A DNA stretch of 55,310 nt from Ceratorhiza oryzae-sativae (taxonomy: Eukaryota > Basidiomycota > Agaricomycetes > Cantharellales > Ceratobasidiaceae): the NCBI GenBank assembly GCA_030998015.1, contig JARWMV010000101.1:1-55310 (forward strand). Direction: 5' to 3'. Under the pieces are notes generated by a model that saw nothing but the letters and a program-made list of their open reading frames with translations, did not search any database and was not told the origin of the DNA. Below, in pieces: positions 28,022 through 40,540 of the stretch. How positions within the stretch are numbered: the stretch's first letter is position 1; every line of letters begins with the position of its first letter. A program made the translations under genes and the position numbers.

Positions 28022-28915
28022 CCGCCGGCGTTAGAGGGAATCCTAAAGATTCCCTCGTAGAAAATGACGACCGTTCGTCATTTTCAGCCGGCGGCTAAAT
28101 ATCGATATTATGCCGCGCACTAGCAATCGCAAACGGTTGCGATTGCTCACGTTGGTTGGTGGGACAAGTCCCACCAGCAACTAACGCGCGCGGAAACATA
28201 ACCCTCCGCCGATGGAGGATCGTGCTAGCACGATCGTAATCGGCGGATCCGTGGCATCCAGTCATGCTTGCAGCGCGCTATGCGGCTGCCCGCAAAACAC
28301 TGTTTTACCGTCTCGTGTCAACATAGTTGACCGGCCGGTACTGTTTTACTACTCGTCGCGCTGGGACCACCCGAATGGATAAATCACACCCCCGCTCTAT
28401 CGGCTAAAATCTTAGGTGTAACCCAAGATTTCAGCCGCCCTGCCTAGAGAACTGCGCTTTAGCGCACGTCTTGGCAGGGGTAATAAAGCGGAGGGTCGAC
28501 GACCCGTGGGTGTGGTTATCGAGGCCGCGTTCGCGGCGAGGTATTGCGAGGTACCCTGGAACTTTAAGTTCCAGGGTACCTCGGAATCAGACGCCCGCGT
28601 ACGCCAGGGCCGCCTTGGCTTAAGCCAAGGCGTTCGCAGGCGTGCACGGGTCACCTTTCGGGCGTCCCCAGCGCGGCCGACTCGCCGAGAATCGATGATT
28701 TGCGAAGGCAAATCTACATCGATTCTCGAGGGTGTTTTACCGTCTCGTGTCAACATAGTTGACCGGCCGGGTAAAACCAAAACCTCAAAAAACCTCGACA
28801 GGGTACTGCCGCGGGCTATGGACTCATAGCCCATGTAAAATTAAGGGCACTGAATCCCGCGAGCGTAGCTCGCGGCCGCCGCCTTAAAGCGGCGGGGTGA
28901 TTAGATTCCGGTGAT

Positions 28916-28993
28916 TAGAGTCAAGAGGGAATTGAACCCTAACTTTATCAAATTTGCAGTCTGACTACAGAACCATTCTGTAAACTTAACTCT
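28916..28993 (-). tRNA. trnC: tRNA-Cys (GCA), inverted copy
   Basis: Exact counterpart of 26874-26951. Confidence 0.82.
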
Positions 28994-29197
28994 GCAGATA
29001 AATTTTGTTTAAGATTTTGACATTTGTACTATTCCCTGAAGGGGAAGAGAGCAAATTTTTTATTATCCACCTCTATGAGATGGTACCTAATAAAATTTTC
29101 CTTCGAGGGGGAACTCGAAATATTAAAGGTTGTCTACAACCCCGTAAATTTCCGAAGGGGTCGGCATATAGTTTTTTTTATGAAAAACCCCAGTGCA

Positions 29198-29394
29198 TTA
29201 TAAAACTATTTTATACAACATCATAGGGGGCATGTGCGGAGATAATCCTTGTTGCAGCGCGCTATGCGGCTGCGCAGAAGATCAGTTAGTGATTTAGCTG
29301 AAATTCGAATTCTAAAACCAGCATCTTGTTTGGCAAGAGTACATTTTAAACCGAATTTGTTCTCTAAAACATTAATTAGAAGCTCAACTTCAGC
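29198..29394 (-). pseudogene. LAGLIDADG C-terminal remnant, inverted copy
   Basis: Mirror of 26473-26669, with the same 23-bp J unit. Confidence 0.63.
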
Positions 29395-32300
29395 CCGCCG
29401 GCGTTAGAGGGAATCCTAAAGATTCCCTCGTAGAAAATGACGACCGTTCGTCATTTTCAGCCGGCGGCTAAATATCGATATTATGCCGCGCACTAGCAAT
29501 CGCAAACGGTTGCGATTGCTCACGTTGGTTGGTGGGACAAGTCCCACCAGCAACTAACGCGCGCGGAGAATGTGTTGCTATTGACCCCCAAACAAATGCA
29601 GCTACGCTGCATTGTTTGGGGGGGCAATAGCCCCCCAATACGCTGCAACGCATTGGGGGTCTATTGTAACTCTTTGACTAGATTTGCAAAAAACCTCCGT
29701 CTAATTATCATGTACAATGCCTTGTCTAAACATTAAACTGGGATTTAAACTCGTTATTCGTTTATTTTTATAAAGATCAGAGGGGTTACTTATAACCCAA
29801 TTCCCTCCGCGCTCTTTGATCGCCCGCAGGGCGGCCTAAGCGCGGAGGGCTCCACTAATCGATGATTTGCGAAGGCAAATCTACACCCTGCCTAGAGAAC
29901 TGCGCTTTAGCGCACGTCTTGGCAGGGGTATCGATTAGCGGGGTTGTGTTTCATCACTGGAGGGGTTTCTTATAACCCAATTCCCTCCGCGCTCTTTGAT
30001 CGCCCGCAGGGCGGCCTAAGCGCGGAGGGCTCCACTAATCGATGATTTGCGAAGGCAAATCTACACCCTGCCTAGAGAACTGCGCTTTAGCGCACGTCTT
30101 GGCAGGGGTATCGATTAGCGGGGTTGTGTTTCATCATTGGAGGCATCACATTGGCTAACAATTCTTGTAAGACAGAAATTGAATAAGACGGTATTACAAT
30201 TATATAACCAATTCCCTCCGCGCTCTTTGATCGCCCGCAGGGCGGCCTAAGCGCGGAGGGCTCCACTAATCGATGATTTGCGAAGGCAAATCTACACCCT
30301 GCCTAGAGAACTGCGCTTTAGCGCACGTCTTGGCAGGGGTATCGATTAGCGGGGTTTTGTTTATTTGCGTAACATTCCGTCGCGCTGGGTGCGCCCGAAT
30401 GGATAAATCACCCCCGCTCTATCGGCTAAAATCTTAGGTGTAACCCAAGATTTCAGCCGCCCTGCCTAGAGAACTGCGCTTTAGCGCACGTCTTGGCAGG
30501 GGTAATAAAGCGGAGGGTCGACGACCCGTGGGTGTGGTTATCGAGGCCGCGTTCGCGGCGAGGTATTGCGAGGTACCCTGGAACTTTAAGTTCCAGGGTA
30601 CCTCGGAATCAGACGCCCGCGTACGCCAGGGCCGCCTTGGCTTAAGCCAAGGCGTTCGCAGGCGTGCACGGGTCACCTTTCGGGCGCACCCAGCGCGGCC
30701 GTCTCGCCGAGAATCGATGATTTGCGAAGGCAAATCTACATCGATTCTCGAGGGTTAAATTCCACTCATTTAAAACCTTAATTAGAAGATTGACTTCCCG
30801 CCGGCGTTAGAGGGAATCCTAAAGATTCCCTCGTAGAAAATGACGACCGTTCGTCATTTTCAGCCGGCGGCTAAATATCGATATTATGCCGCGCACTAGC
30901 AATCGCAAACGGTTGCGATTGCTCACGTTGGTTGGTGGGACAAGTCCCACCAGCAACTAACGCGCGCGGAAGGTTGACAATTCATCCCATTTTACGGTCT
31001 TTTTATTACCCGTGCACGCCTGCGAACGCCTTGGCTTGCCAAGGCGGCCCTGGCGTGCGCGCGGCTCGCCGCGAACGCGGCCTCGTTAACAATGCCCACG
31101 GGTCGTTGACCCTCCGCTTTAGCGGCTGAAATCTTGGGTTACACCTAAGATTTTAGCCGATAGAGCGGGGGCATTATAACCCCAACTAGCTGCCCACCAA
31201 ACAATGCAGCGTAGCTGCACATGTTTGGGGGTCAGTAGGGATCCTGTGGAGTCCGAAGAGGGCTAGGGTAGGGTAAAGCTTTGCTTTACTCGGCCCTAGC
31301 TAGTTGAAGCCTCTGCCGAGCCCGGCCGATCCATAGTAAGATGGTGCGATCTAATCTGGTTTCTATCTCGGTCAACATAGTTGACACGAGATAGGGTAAG
31401 GCCGGCAGGGGTATGATACGATATCCTTTTCTAACCCCAATACACATTATTTTACTTACGTTTTCCCTTCTGGTAAATTACGAAGTCCCGCCGGCGTTAG
31501 AGGGAATCCTAAAGATTCCCTCGTAGAAAATGACGACCGTTCGTCATTTTCAGCCGGCGGCTAAATATCGATATTATGCCGCGCACTAGCAATCGCAAAC
31601 GGTTGCGATTGCTCACGTTGGTTGGTGGGACAAGTCCCACCAGCAACTAACGCGCGCGGGACTTCAAGAATATTCACCCCAAATACACCGCCGGCGTTAG
31701 AGGGAATCCTTCCACGCAAGATTTATAAATTTATAAATCTTGCTGGACCGAAAGATTCCCTCGTAGAAAATGACGACCGTTCGTCATTTTCAGCCGGCGG
31801 CTAAATATCGATATTATGCCGCGCACTAGCAATCGCAAACGGTTGCGATTGCTCACGTTGGTTGGTGGGACAAGTCCCACCAGCAACTAACGCGCGCGGG
31901 CCTTCGCAAATCCGCCAATGGAACATTGGCGGGGTATTTAGAGTAGACCCTACGCGCTCAACAGGGCGGATACCACTAATAGAGCAGGGTACATACTTTA
32001 TATGGTTATGATAGATTATTTTATTTTGGAATACAAGGGTCCCTGTATTTTTCTTTTCGTCTTCCAGATGGAAATAGTCTCCACCCAGATTAAAACATGA
32101 CAAATTAGGGGAATCCCTGTTGAAGATATACTTCTAAAGGGACCCAGTAATTTAATTTTATGTACATTTCAATTTTTCAAATTGACTGTTTATTTTTTAC
32201 AAAAATGTCATCACTCAATTCAGGGGTCCCTAGATAAGCCACATCAAAGATGTGGCTATTTGCTTATGACCCGTGCACGCCTGCGAACGCCTTGGCTTAA

Positions 32301-32486
32301 GCCAAGGCGGCCCTGGCGTGCGCGCGGCGTCTGATTCCGAGGTACCCTGGAACTTAAAGTTCCAGGGTACCTCGCAATACCTCGCCGCGAACGCGGCCTC
32401 GATATCCATTACCCCTCGGGTCAACAGCATGTATTTATATATAAATACAATGCTGGTTGACCCTAAGCGGGGGTATGATTGTTTGA

Positions 32487-32519
32487 TATGAGTAATCAGA
32501 CTCGAACTGATGATATCTA
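32487..32519 (-). pseudogene. tRNA-Gly fragment, inverted copy
   Basis: Mirror of 23345-23377. Confidence 0.72.
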
Positions 32520-33026
32520 CGTTTTGGCTGGCTCAAAGATTACAACCTACTAGTATCCTCTAGAATTTAAGGCACTTCCGATAGATGCCAAGAACTCCAA
32601 GAACTAGTATTGTGGGCGCAAGGTAAGGGGATTGGAGTATTAATAGAATAACAAGTTTAACCTGGCAAGGGTATTGGCGGCCGTGTCAATTTCATTGACC
32701 GGGCGCCAATACTTGGACGGGCCCCCCAGTTTTACTACTGCCCCCCAAACAATGCAGCGTAGCTGCACATGTTTGGGGGTCAGTAGACGACAGGGGACTG
32801 CCGCGGGGTGATTTGCGAAGGCAAATCTAAAGGTTATTTAGGGGAATTAAAGGCCCGCCGGCGTTAGAGGGAATCCTAAAGATTCCCTCGTAGAAAATGA
32901 CGACCGTTCGTCATTTTCAGCCGGCGGCTAAATATCGATATTATGCCGCGCACTAGCAATCGCAAACGGTTGCGATTGCTCACGTTGGTTGGTGGGACAA
33001 GTCCCACCAGCAACTAACGCGCGCGG

Positions 33027-33938
33027 GCCTCTACTTCGTCAATTGCAAATGATTCTGTACAAAGAATCACTCTTTGACTTGATTTTTCGAAAGTTCCGTC
33101 CTCACATAACCAAAAAGCTAATCCCAGAGGAGTTAAAAGATCCCCAATGTTTGCAGGAATTATTTTTTTCCCCTCCGGATAGAATAAATCAAAGAATTCA
33201 TTACAGCAAGGTAGTGCATGAGTTTGAAATCTTATAGTAGGATAAACTTTACCCGTTCTTTTATCAGGTCGGGGTGTTAAGATTTTAGGAGCTACAGAAC
33301 AATAATCTTGGAATTTTGTATAAAGGTACTCTAAATACTCCCGCCGGCGTTAGAGGGAATCCTAAAGATTCCCTCGTAGAAAATGACGACCGTTCGTCAT
33401 TTTCAGCCGGCGGCTAAATATCGATATTATGCCGCGCACTAGCAATCGCAAACGGTTGCGATTGCTCACGTTGGTTGGTGGGACAAGTCCCACCAGCAAC
33501 TAACGCGCGCGGAGTACTTTGGAGAAATCTCAAACAAGCATTACCATTAATAGCTCGTTTATCTTTCTGAACATTAAGATCCCCTAGAATAAGACCAATG
33601 ATTATTTCTTTTAACTCTTTTGAAAAATTAAATTGAGGTTCATTACTTAGCCGTGTGGGTTTAATGGGCGCTATCGAATTGGAGCAAAATACTAGGCCAG
33701 TATAAAAGTGTAATTCGCTAACAATTGACCCCCAATGCCTTACAGCATGTTGGGGGGCAATTGCCCCCCCAAACAATGCAGCGTAGCTGCACATGTTTGG
33801 GGGGTCAATTGACTGAGTATAAACAACATAGATTAATAATGCGAAGGTTATTACTTTAATAAAAAGATAAGTTTGTTTTGTGTTTAGCATGGTTTGGTTT
33901 TTATTTATCGATCTTATGACTTCATGTTTCCTCTTCAT
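33027..33938 (-). pseudogene. LAGLIDADG_2 HEG truncated, inverted copy
   Basis: Mirror of 21926-22837 with the same E and A insertions and the same truncation. Confidence 0.7.
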
Positions 33939-34547
33939 TCTCTAAGACTAAACGCTTTTGAGAGTGAATGAGTTGGAACTTATCTAACAATGTTGGTTGT
34001 ATAAGTCCCAATTTGGGTTTCCAAGTCCTCTGCGTGTGATGGAGATCTCCTTTATTAATAGGAGAATCCTCCGCAAACAAATTAGGTGCATTTCTCACGA
34101 AATGTTAAACCTAACTAGTTAACACAGAGATGGGCTGCGGATGCGGCGCATCAGTAGAACTTAGACCCTTTAGACCCCCAACAAGGCAATGGCCTCCCAA
34201 TGCGGATGCCTGGGTAATTGCCCCCCAACATGCTGTAAGGCATTGGGGGTCAATTGCAATGTCGCCATTCAGTAGCTGACGACAGGGTTAGGCCTCCGCC
34301 GGCGTTAGAGGGAATCCTCAGATGAGGTAGCCTTGACCATGAGTCTCATGGTCCAGGCTACCTCCCATAAAGATTCCCTCGTAGAAAATGACGACCGTTC
34401 GTCATTTTCAGCCGGCGGCTAAATATCGATATTATGCCGCGCACTAGCAATCGCAAACGGTTGCGATTGCTCACGTTGGTTGGTGGGACAAGTCCCACCA
34501 GCAACTAACGCGCGCGGAGAGTAAAGCACCCTTTGGCGCGAAGGAGT

Positions 34548-34619
34548 TATGAGTAATCAGACTCGAACTGATCATATCTAGGTGGAAGCTAGAAGTTATA
34601 CCAACTTAACTATACTCAT
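34548..34619 (-). tRNA. trnG: tRNA-Gly (UCC), inverted copy
   Basis: Exact counterpart of 21245-21316. Confidence 0.88.
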
Positions 34620-34886
34620 GAAAATTCATGCTCCAAATTTTTAAATTTTAGGGGGAAGTATCTTCTTTTATTAATTTTAGTATATCTAGAACATACTTTA
34701 GTTTGGAGTGCATAGCCTCACGGTTGGGATCTATAGATCCCCTATTTTTCCTTAAGGACCGCAGTTGGGAGGCCCTCCCTCCATCCAGAGGAGAAAAATT
34801 ATTAGGCGTCCTGCTTCGTAGATGCCCAAATTTTCATTTTAAGACCTTAAAATTAAATTTACCTAACAGATGTCATAAAGCCGATA

Positions 34887-34959
34887 AACATCTTATTGGA
34901 TTTGAACCAATACCAGACTGCTTCGAAGGCAGTTGCTATACCAATTAAGCTAAAGATGC
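34887..34959 (-). tRNA. trnR: tRNA-Arg (UCG), inverted copy
   Basis: Exact counterpart of 20904-20976. Confidence 0.88.
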
Positions 34960-36391
34960 CAGATCTAATGCAGCGCTCCTGTGCGTAACGCGTCCAAGTA
35001 TTGGCGCCCGGTCAATGAAATTGACACGGCCGCCAATACCCTAGCCCTCTTCGGTGCCCTACGAGGCAGCTGCAGTAGTAAATTAATCTAATCTGGTCTC
35101 TATCTCGGTCAACATAGTTGACACGAGATAGGGTAAGGCCGACACGGGCGGCAGAGTCCCCGCACACGGAGGGTCATGACCGGAGACCCCCAATGATTGC
35201 AATCATTGGGGGGTGACCCCCGACATTGCCGCGCGCGTTAGTTGCTGGTGGGACTTGTCCCACCAACCAACGTGAGCAATCGCAACCGTTTGCGATTGCT
35301 AGTGCGCGGCATAATATCGATATTTAGCCGCCGGCTGAAAATGACGAACGGTCGTCATTTTCTACGAGGGAATCTTTAGGATTCCCTCTAACGCCGGCGG
35401 GCATTACAATATCGGGGGGTTGCTGCCCACCAAACAATGCAGCGTAGCTGCACATGTTTGGGGGTCAGTAGTGACCGGGGGCTTAAACAATCGGGGTTTG
35501 TCAAACCTAAAGCTACCGCGCTTCTCAGCGCTCTTTGATCGCCCGAAGGGCGGCCTAAGCGCTGAGAACTCTAAATACCCCGCCAATGTTCCATTGGCGG
35601 ATTTGCGAAGGCCCGCGCGCGTTAGTTGCTGGTGGGACTTGTCCCACCAACCAACGTGAGCAATCGCAACCGTTTGCGATTGCTAGTGCGCGGCATAATA
35701 TCGATATTTAGCCGCCGGCTGAAAATGACGAACGGTCGTCATTTTCTACGAGGGAATCTTTCGGTCCAGCAAGATTTATAAATTTATAAATCTTGCGTGG
35801 AAGGATTCCCTCTAACGCCGGCGGTGTATTTGGGGAAATGGTCCCCTTTGCGCGGTACAATTTCCTAACTACGCGCCCCACCGGGGAGGTCGTTCTTATA
35901 AAACAAAAACGAGGTAATGTCGACAAAACCACCCGCGGCGGAATATGAGGGGACCCCGTTTGTTTTTTTTTTTGATTGAACTTAGTGCTGACACAGCAGG
36001 GAAAACCAGGTGTTAGAGGGTTTTATAACCCCTATTTTTCCTGGGGGGCATTACCTGCTCGGTCATCGCAGATGTCCGGTTTTACCGGCCGGTCAACTAT
36101 GTTGACACGAGACGGTAAAAAACAGGTAATGCATGGAGGAGCCCCTGCGAGCCCCCGGCCCGCTCCCCGCGCGCGTTAGTTGCTGGTGGGACTTGTCCCA
36201 CCAACCAACGTGAGCAATCGCAACCGTTTGCGATTGCTAGTGCGCGGCATAATATCGATATTTAGCCGCCGGCTGAAAATGACGAACGGTCGTCATTTTC
36301 TACGAGGGAATCTTTAGGATTCCCTCTAACGCCGGCGGGGTGCGGATCTAGGGGTCGCAGGGGTGTACATAAAATGTAGTTCCTTCCGAAA

Positions 36392-36475
36392 TACGAGTAA
36401 AGAGATTTGAACTCTTACAATCAAATGATCATGAATTCCTAAGATTCACCTGGCTACCAGTTTCAGCATACTCGT
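36392..36475 (-). tRNA. trnL: tRNA-Leu (UAG), inverted copy
   Basis: Exact counterpart of 19388-19471. Confidence 0.88.
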
Positions 36476-39400
36476 TTTGAGTTACTACTTGGATTTTCTA
36501 ACGCCGATTTTGGTAAGGACAGCACTTAGTGCTGCCCATCCCCGCCCCGCCTTGATCTCCAGGCGGTAAGATAAGTCGCGCTGAATCCAACCACGTCTGT
36601 GACGTCCCCCTGGGGTCACTCTGGCCAAAGAGGGACCATTCGGGGTTGGTCGCTCCCGACCCGTATACTCTTCTCTTAAAGGAAAACTAAACCGTCGCGC
36701 TGGGACCGCCCGAATGGATAAATCACACCCCCGCTCTATCGGCTAAAATCTTAGGTGTAACCCAAGATTTCAGCCGCCCTGCCTAGAGAACTGCGCTTTA
36801 GCGCACGTCTTGGCAGGGGTAATAAAGCGGAGGGTCGACGACCCGTGGGTGTGGTTATCGAGGCCGCGTTCGCGGCGAGGTATTGCGAGGTACCCTGGAA
36901 CTTTAAGTTCCAGGGTACCTCGGAATCAGACGCCCGCGTACGCCAGGGCCGCCTTGGCTTAAGCCAAGGCGTTCGCAGGCGTGCACGGGTCACCTTTCGG
37001 GCGCATTACCTATTTTTCACCGTCTCGTGTCAACATAGTTGACCGGCCGGTGAAAACTCGGTCATCGCAGATGTCCGGCAGGGGTTAGTCAAAGACTAAC
37101 CCGCTTACCGTCCCCAGCGCGGCCGGCTCGAGGGTTAGTTTTGAGGTTAGGGTTGATTGTACATGGGCTTCGCCGAAGGCCATGGGTCCCAGGCCCGGTT
37201 AGGCCGCGTTCGTGGCGAGGTATTGCGAGGTACCCTGGAACTTTAAGTTCCAGGGTACCTCGGAATCAGACACCCGCTAGGGTATTTACCTTAAACTGTA
37301 GTTGCATGGCAAATTTTCTATCAGGGTTGAAATTGTCAATTACATTATCCCGCCGGCGTTAGAGGGAATCCTAAAGATTCCCTCGTAGAAAATGACGACC
37401 GTTCGTCATTTTCAGCCGGCGGCTAAATATCGATATTATGCCGCGCACTAGCAATCGCAAACGGTTGCGATTGCTCACGTTGGTTGGTGGGACAAGTCCC
37501 ACCAGCAACTAACGCGCGCGGAGGTTAACTATTGACCCCCCAAACTGATGCAGCTATGCTGCATTGTTTGGGGTTGGGGGTCTACGGCAGGAGAAAAATC
37601 GGATAATTACGGTTTTATAACAAAAACTGTAAAATATATATTAAATGAAATCAGTTTTGCAGCGCGCTATGCGGCTGAGGCAGCGCGCTATGCGGCTGCC
37701 CATAACAAAAATAGATTAATAAAAGGGTTAATAAAATCATTTTTATAACGCCGGAACCTGTGACTCGGCGCCCTTAAACTTACATGGGCCATACCGTATC
37801 TATGATGTCCGACAGCCAATACAGGAGGTCCACGTTTACAACAAAGTTGACACGAGACGAAAAACTTAGAAAAATTAGTCTGGCCTCTATCTCGGTCAAC
37901 ATAGTTGACACGAGATAGGGTAGGGTTAAATTTGATTAACATATATAAAAAATAATGTCTCTTTTATATTTTACCTACCTCCTTTGTATTTGGGGTTTCT
38001 AAGGGCAAGCTCGTCCATAGGGAGAGGAAGCCCTCATAAATCCTAGGGAAGAGTCCGATCAAGAATAATACTGCGGACTCATACAGGGCTTGGACTAAAA
38101 ACACTAGAGAACTTAACTTATCGCAGAAAGTTCAGTTATCTCTGTAGGGTAGACTGACTATACCCATGGGATAAATTATAATTCTCTTCCGGATTAGAAA
38201 CGGAGCCCGCGCGCGTTAGTTGCTGGTGGGACTTGTCCCACCAACCAACGTGAGCAATCGCAACCGTTTGCGATTGCTAGTGCGCGGCATAATATCGATA
38301 TTTAGCCGCCGGCTGAAAATGACGAACGGTCGTCATTTTCTACGAGGGAATCTTTAGGATTCCCTCTAACGCCGGCGGGATTTGAAGTTCTACCACTCTA
38401 CCCAAACCCCAAAATTTCTAGGGACCAACAGCCCATGACAAATTAGGGGTTAAATGAACCCTCGGCTAGATCTAAAGATCTGGATGACCCTTACTTACTC
38501 CCTGAAAGGGAGGAATCACGGGTCGGGTTTAATTTTCCTAACCTGACACGGTCGACAATTGACGCCGCCGGTTCGGCATTACCTCGTTTTTGGTTCATAA
38601 AAACGACTACCGCGCTTCTCAGCGCTCTTTGATCGCCCGAAGGGCGGCCTAAGCGCTGAGAACTCTAAATACCCCGCCAATGTTCCATTGGCGGATTTGC
38701 GAAGGCCCGCGCGCGTTAGTTGCTGGTGGGACTTGTCCCACCAACCAACGTGAGCAATCGCAACCGTTTGCGATTGCTAGTGCGCGGCATAATATCGATA
38801 TTTAGCCGCCGGCTGAAAATGACGAACGGTCGTCATTTTCTACGAGGGAATCTTTCGGTCCAGCAAGATTTATAAATTTATAAATCTTGCGTGGAAGGAT
38901 TCCCTCTAACGCCGGCGGTGTATTTGGGGAAATGGTTCCCTTTGCGCATTGGGAGGGGTTAAGAACTGTTAAAGTTAATAACCTTGGGGCTAAGCATTAC
39001 AAACCATGACCCGGCGGCATGCTGTGACCCTAATGGTAAAAATTAAGCTGTGCTTATTTTACGCCCAAAATTTTAGTAGGTTCGTCATCACTTGTGGGGC
39101 GTGCTTCATCCTAGGTCTCTGCTGGGGCCTAGGAGGAAGCGGGAATTTAAGGATTCCCTAACACTCCGACAGGGTTGAACCAGCACTCCGAAAGCTTTCA
39201 AAATTACATTTTGACCCGTGCACGCCTGCGAACGCCTTGGCTCATATTGACCTTAAGGTCAATAATCAAGCCAAGTCGGCCCTGGCGTGCGCGCGGCGTC
39301 TGATTCCGAGGTACCCTGGAACTTAAAGTTCCAGGGTACCTCGCAATACCTCGCCGCGAACGCGGCCTCGATAACCATTACCCCTCGGGTCAACAGCATG

Positions 39401-40078
39401 TATTTATATATAAATACAATGCTGGTTGACCCTAAGCGGGGGTATGAATGAAGAACGAAGCCCTTCACCATAAGACGAAACCTAAGGCCATTTTAAGATT
39501 TACGGCAGAGTTCGCAGATTCTACCGTGCATCTAAATATACTGTTAAAATGGGTAATCTAGTGGAGTATGGTAATATTTGAGAGTTAGGGTTAATAACTC
39601 CTTCTTTTATAAAAATTTCCGCCGGCGTTAGAGGGAATCCTAAAGATTCCCTCGTAGAAAATGACGACCGTTCGTCATTTTCAGCCGGCGGCTAAATATC
39701 GATATTATGCCGCGCACTAGCAATCGCAAACGGTTGCGATTGCTCACGTTGGTTGGTGGGACAAGTCCCACCAGCAACTAACGCGCGCGGGCCCCCGCTC
39801 TATCGGCTAAAATCTTAGGTGTAACCCAAGATTTCAGCCGCCCTGCCTAGAGAACTGCGCTTTAGCGCACGTCTTGGCAGGGGTAATAAAGCGGAGGGTC
39901 AACGACCCGTGGGCATTGTTAACGAGGCCGCGTTCGCGGCGAGCCGCGCGCACGCCAGGGCCGCCTTGGCTTAAGCCAAGGCGTTCGCAGGCGTGCACGG
40001 GTCATATTAGATATAATAAATATTCAAACCTGCGGACAGTTGCGCCTTACTCACAGATTCTGTTCAGGGAGGGGATTA

Positions 40079-40438
40079 TTAGTTAGGTGATATATCAAAT
40101 GCAATCAATAAGCCTGGCACTAATGCGATTAAGGCGATTGCTACAGGTAGTAAACCAGTCCAGCAGAAAATCATTAGTTGATCATATCTCAATCTAGGCA
40201 GAGTGGCTCTAAACCACACGAATAGGAAACATACTAAACTAGTTTTTATAGCTAACACTACTGATTGCAGGTTTACAACCGTATCGTTAACAAAAATTTC
40301 AGGTAGCAAGTAGCCTCCAAAAAACAATATAGCTGTTATACATGAGAATAACACTATTGAGCTATACTCTGCTAAGAAAAAGAAAACAAAAGGCACACTA
40401 GAGTGTTCTGTAAAGAATCCAGCCACAAGCTCGGATTC
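40079..40438 (-). CDS. nad1: nad1 exon 4, inverted copy
   Basis: Same 119 codons and stop as 15425-15784 (ESELVAGFFTEHSS to DISPN), no coding difference seen. In this copy exon 1 is missing, so it can only be used if spliced in trans or if another molecule supplies exon 1; more simply it is a duplicate. Confidence 0.92.
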   Translation of the reverse strand, partial: ESELVAGFFTEHSSVPFVFFFLAEYSSIVLFSCITAILFFGGYLLPEIFVNDTVVNLQSVVLAIKTSLVCFLFVWFRATLPRLRYDQLMIFCWTGLLPVAIALIALVPGLLIAFDISPN

Positions 40439-40540
40439 CGTAAAGAAGAGAAATTTGAGAGGGTAACTTAGAAAAACTCACCAAAGTAAGGTGAGTTTCC
40501 CCGAATAAATTAAAATTTAAAGTCAGCTAAAACGAATTAT

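Noticed and set aside
34703..34948. 81-codon ORF on the right arm
   Set aside because: It runs into the antisense of tRNA-Arg and has no counterpart frame of interest in the left arm (frame broken by a 1-bp difference).
36751..37042. ORFs with ASDSEVPWNLKFQGTSQY or GVVIEAAFAARYCEVPWN
   Set aside because: Translations of B and C hairpins on opposite strands, with no relation to a protein family.
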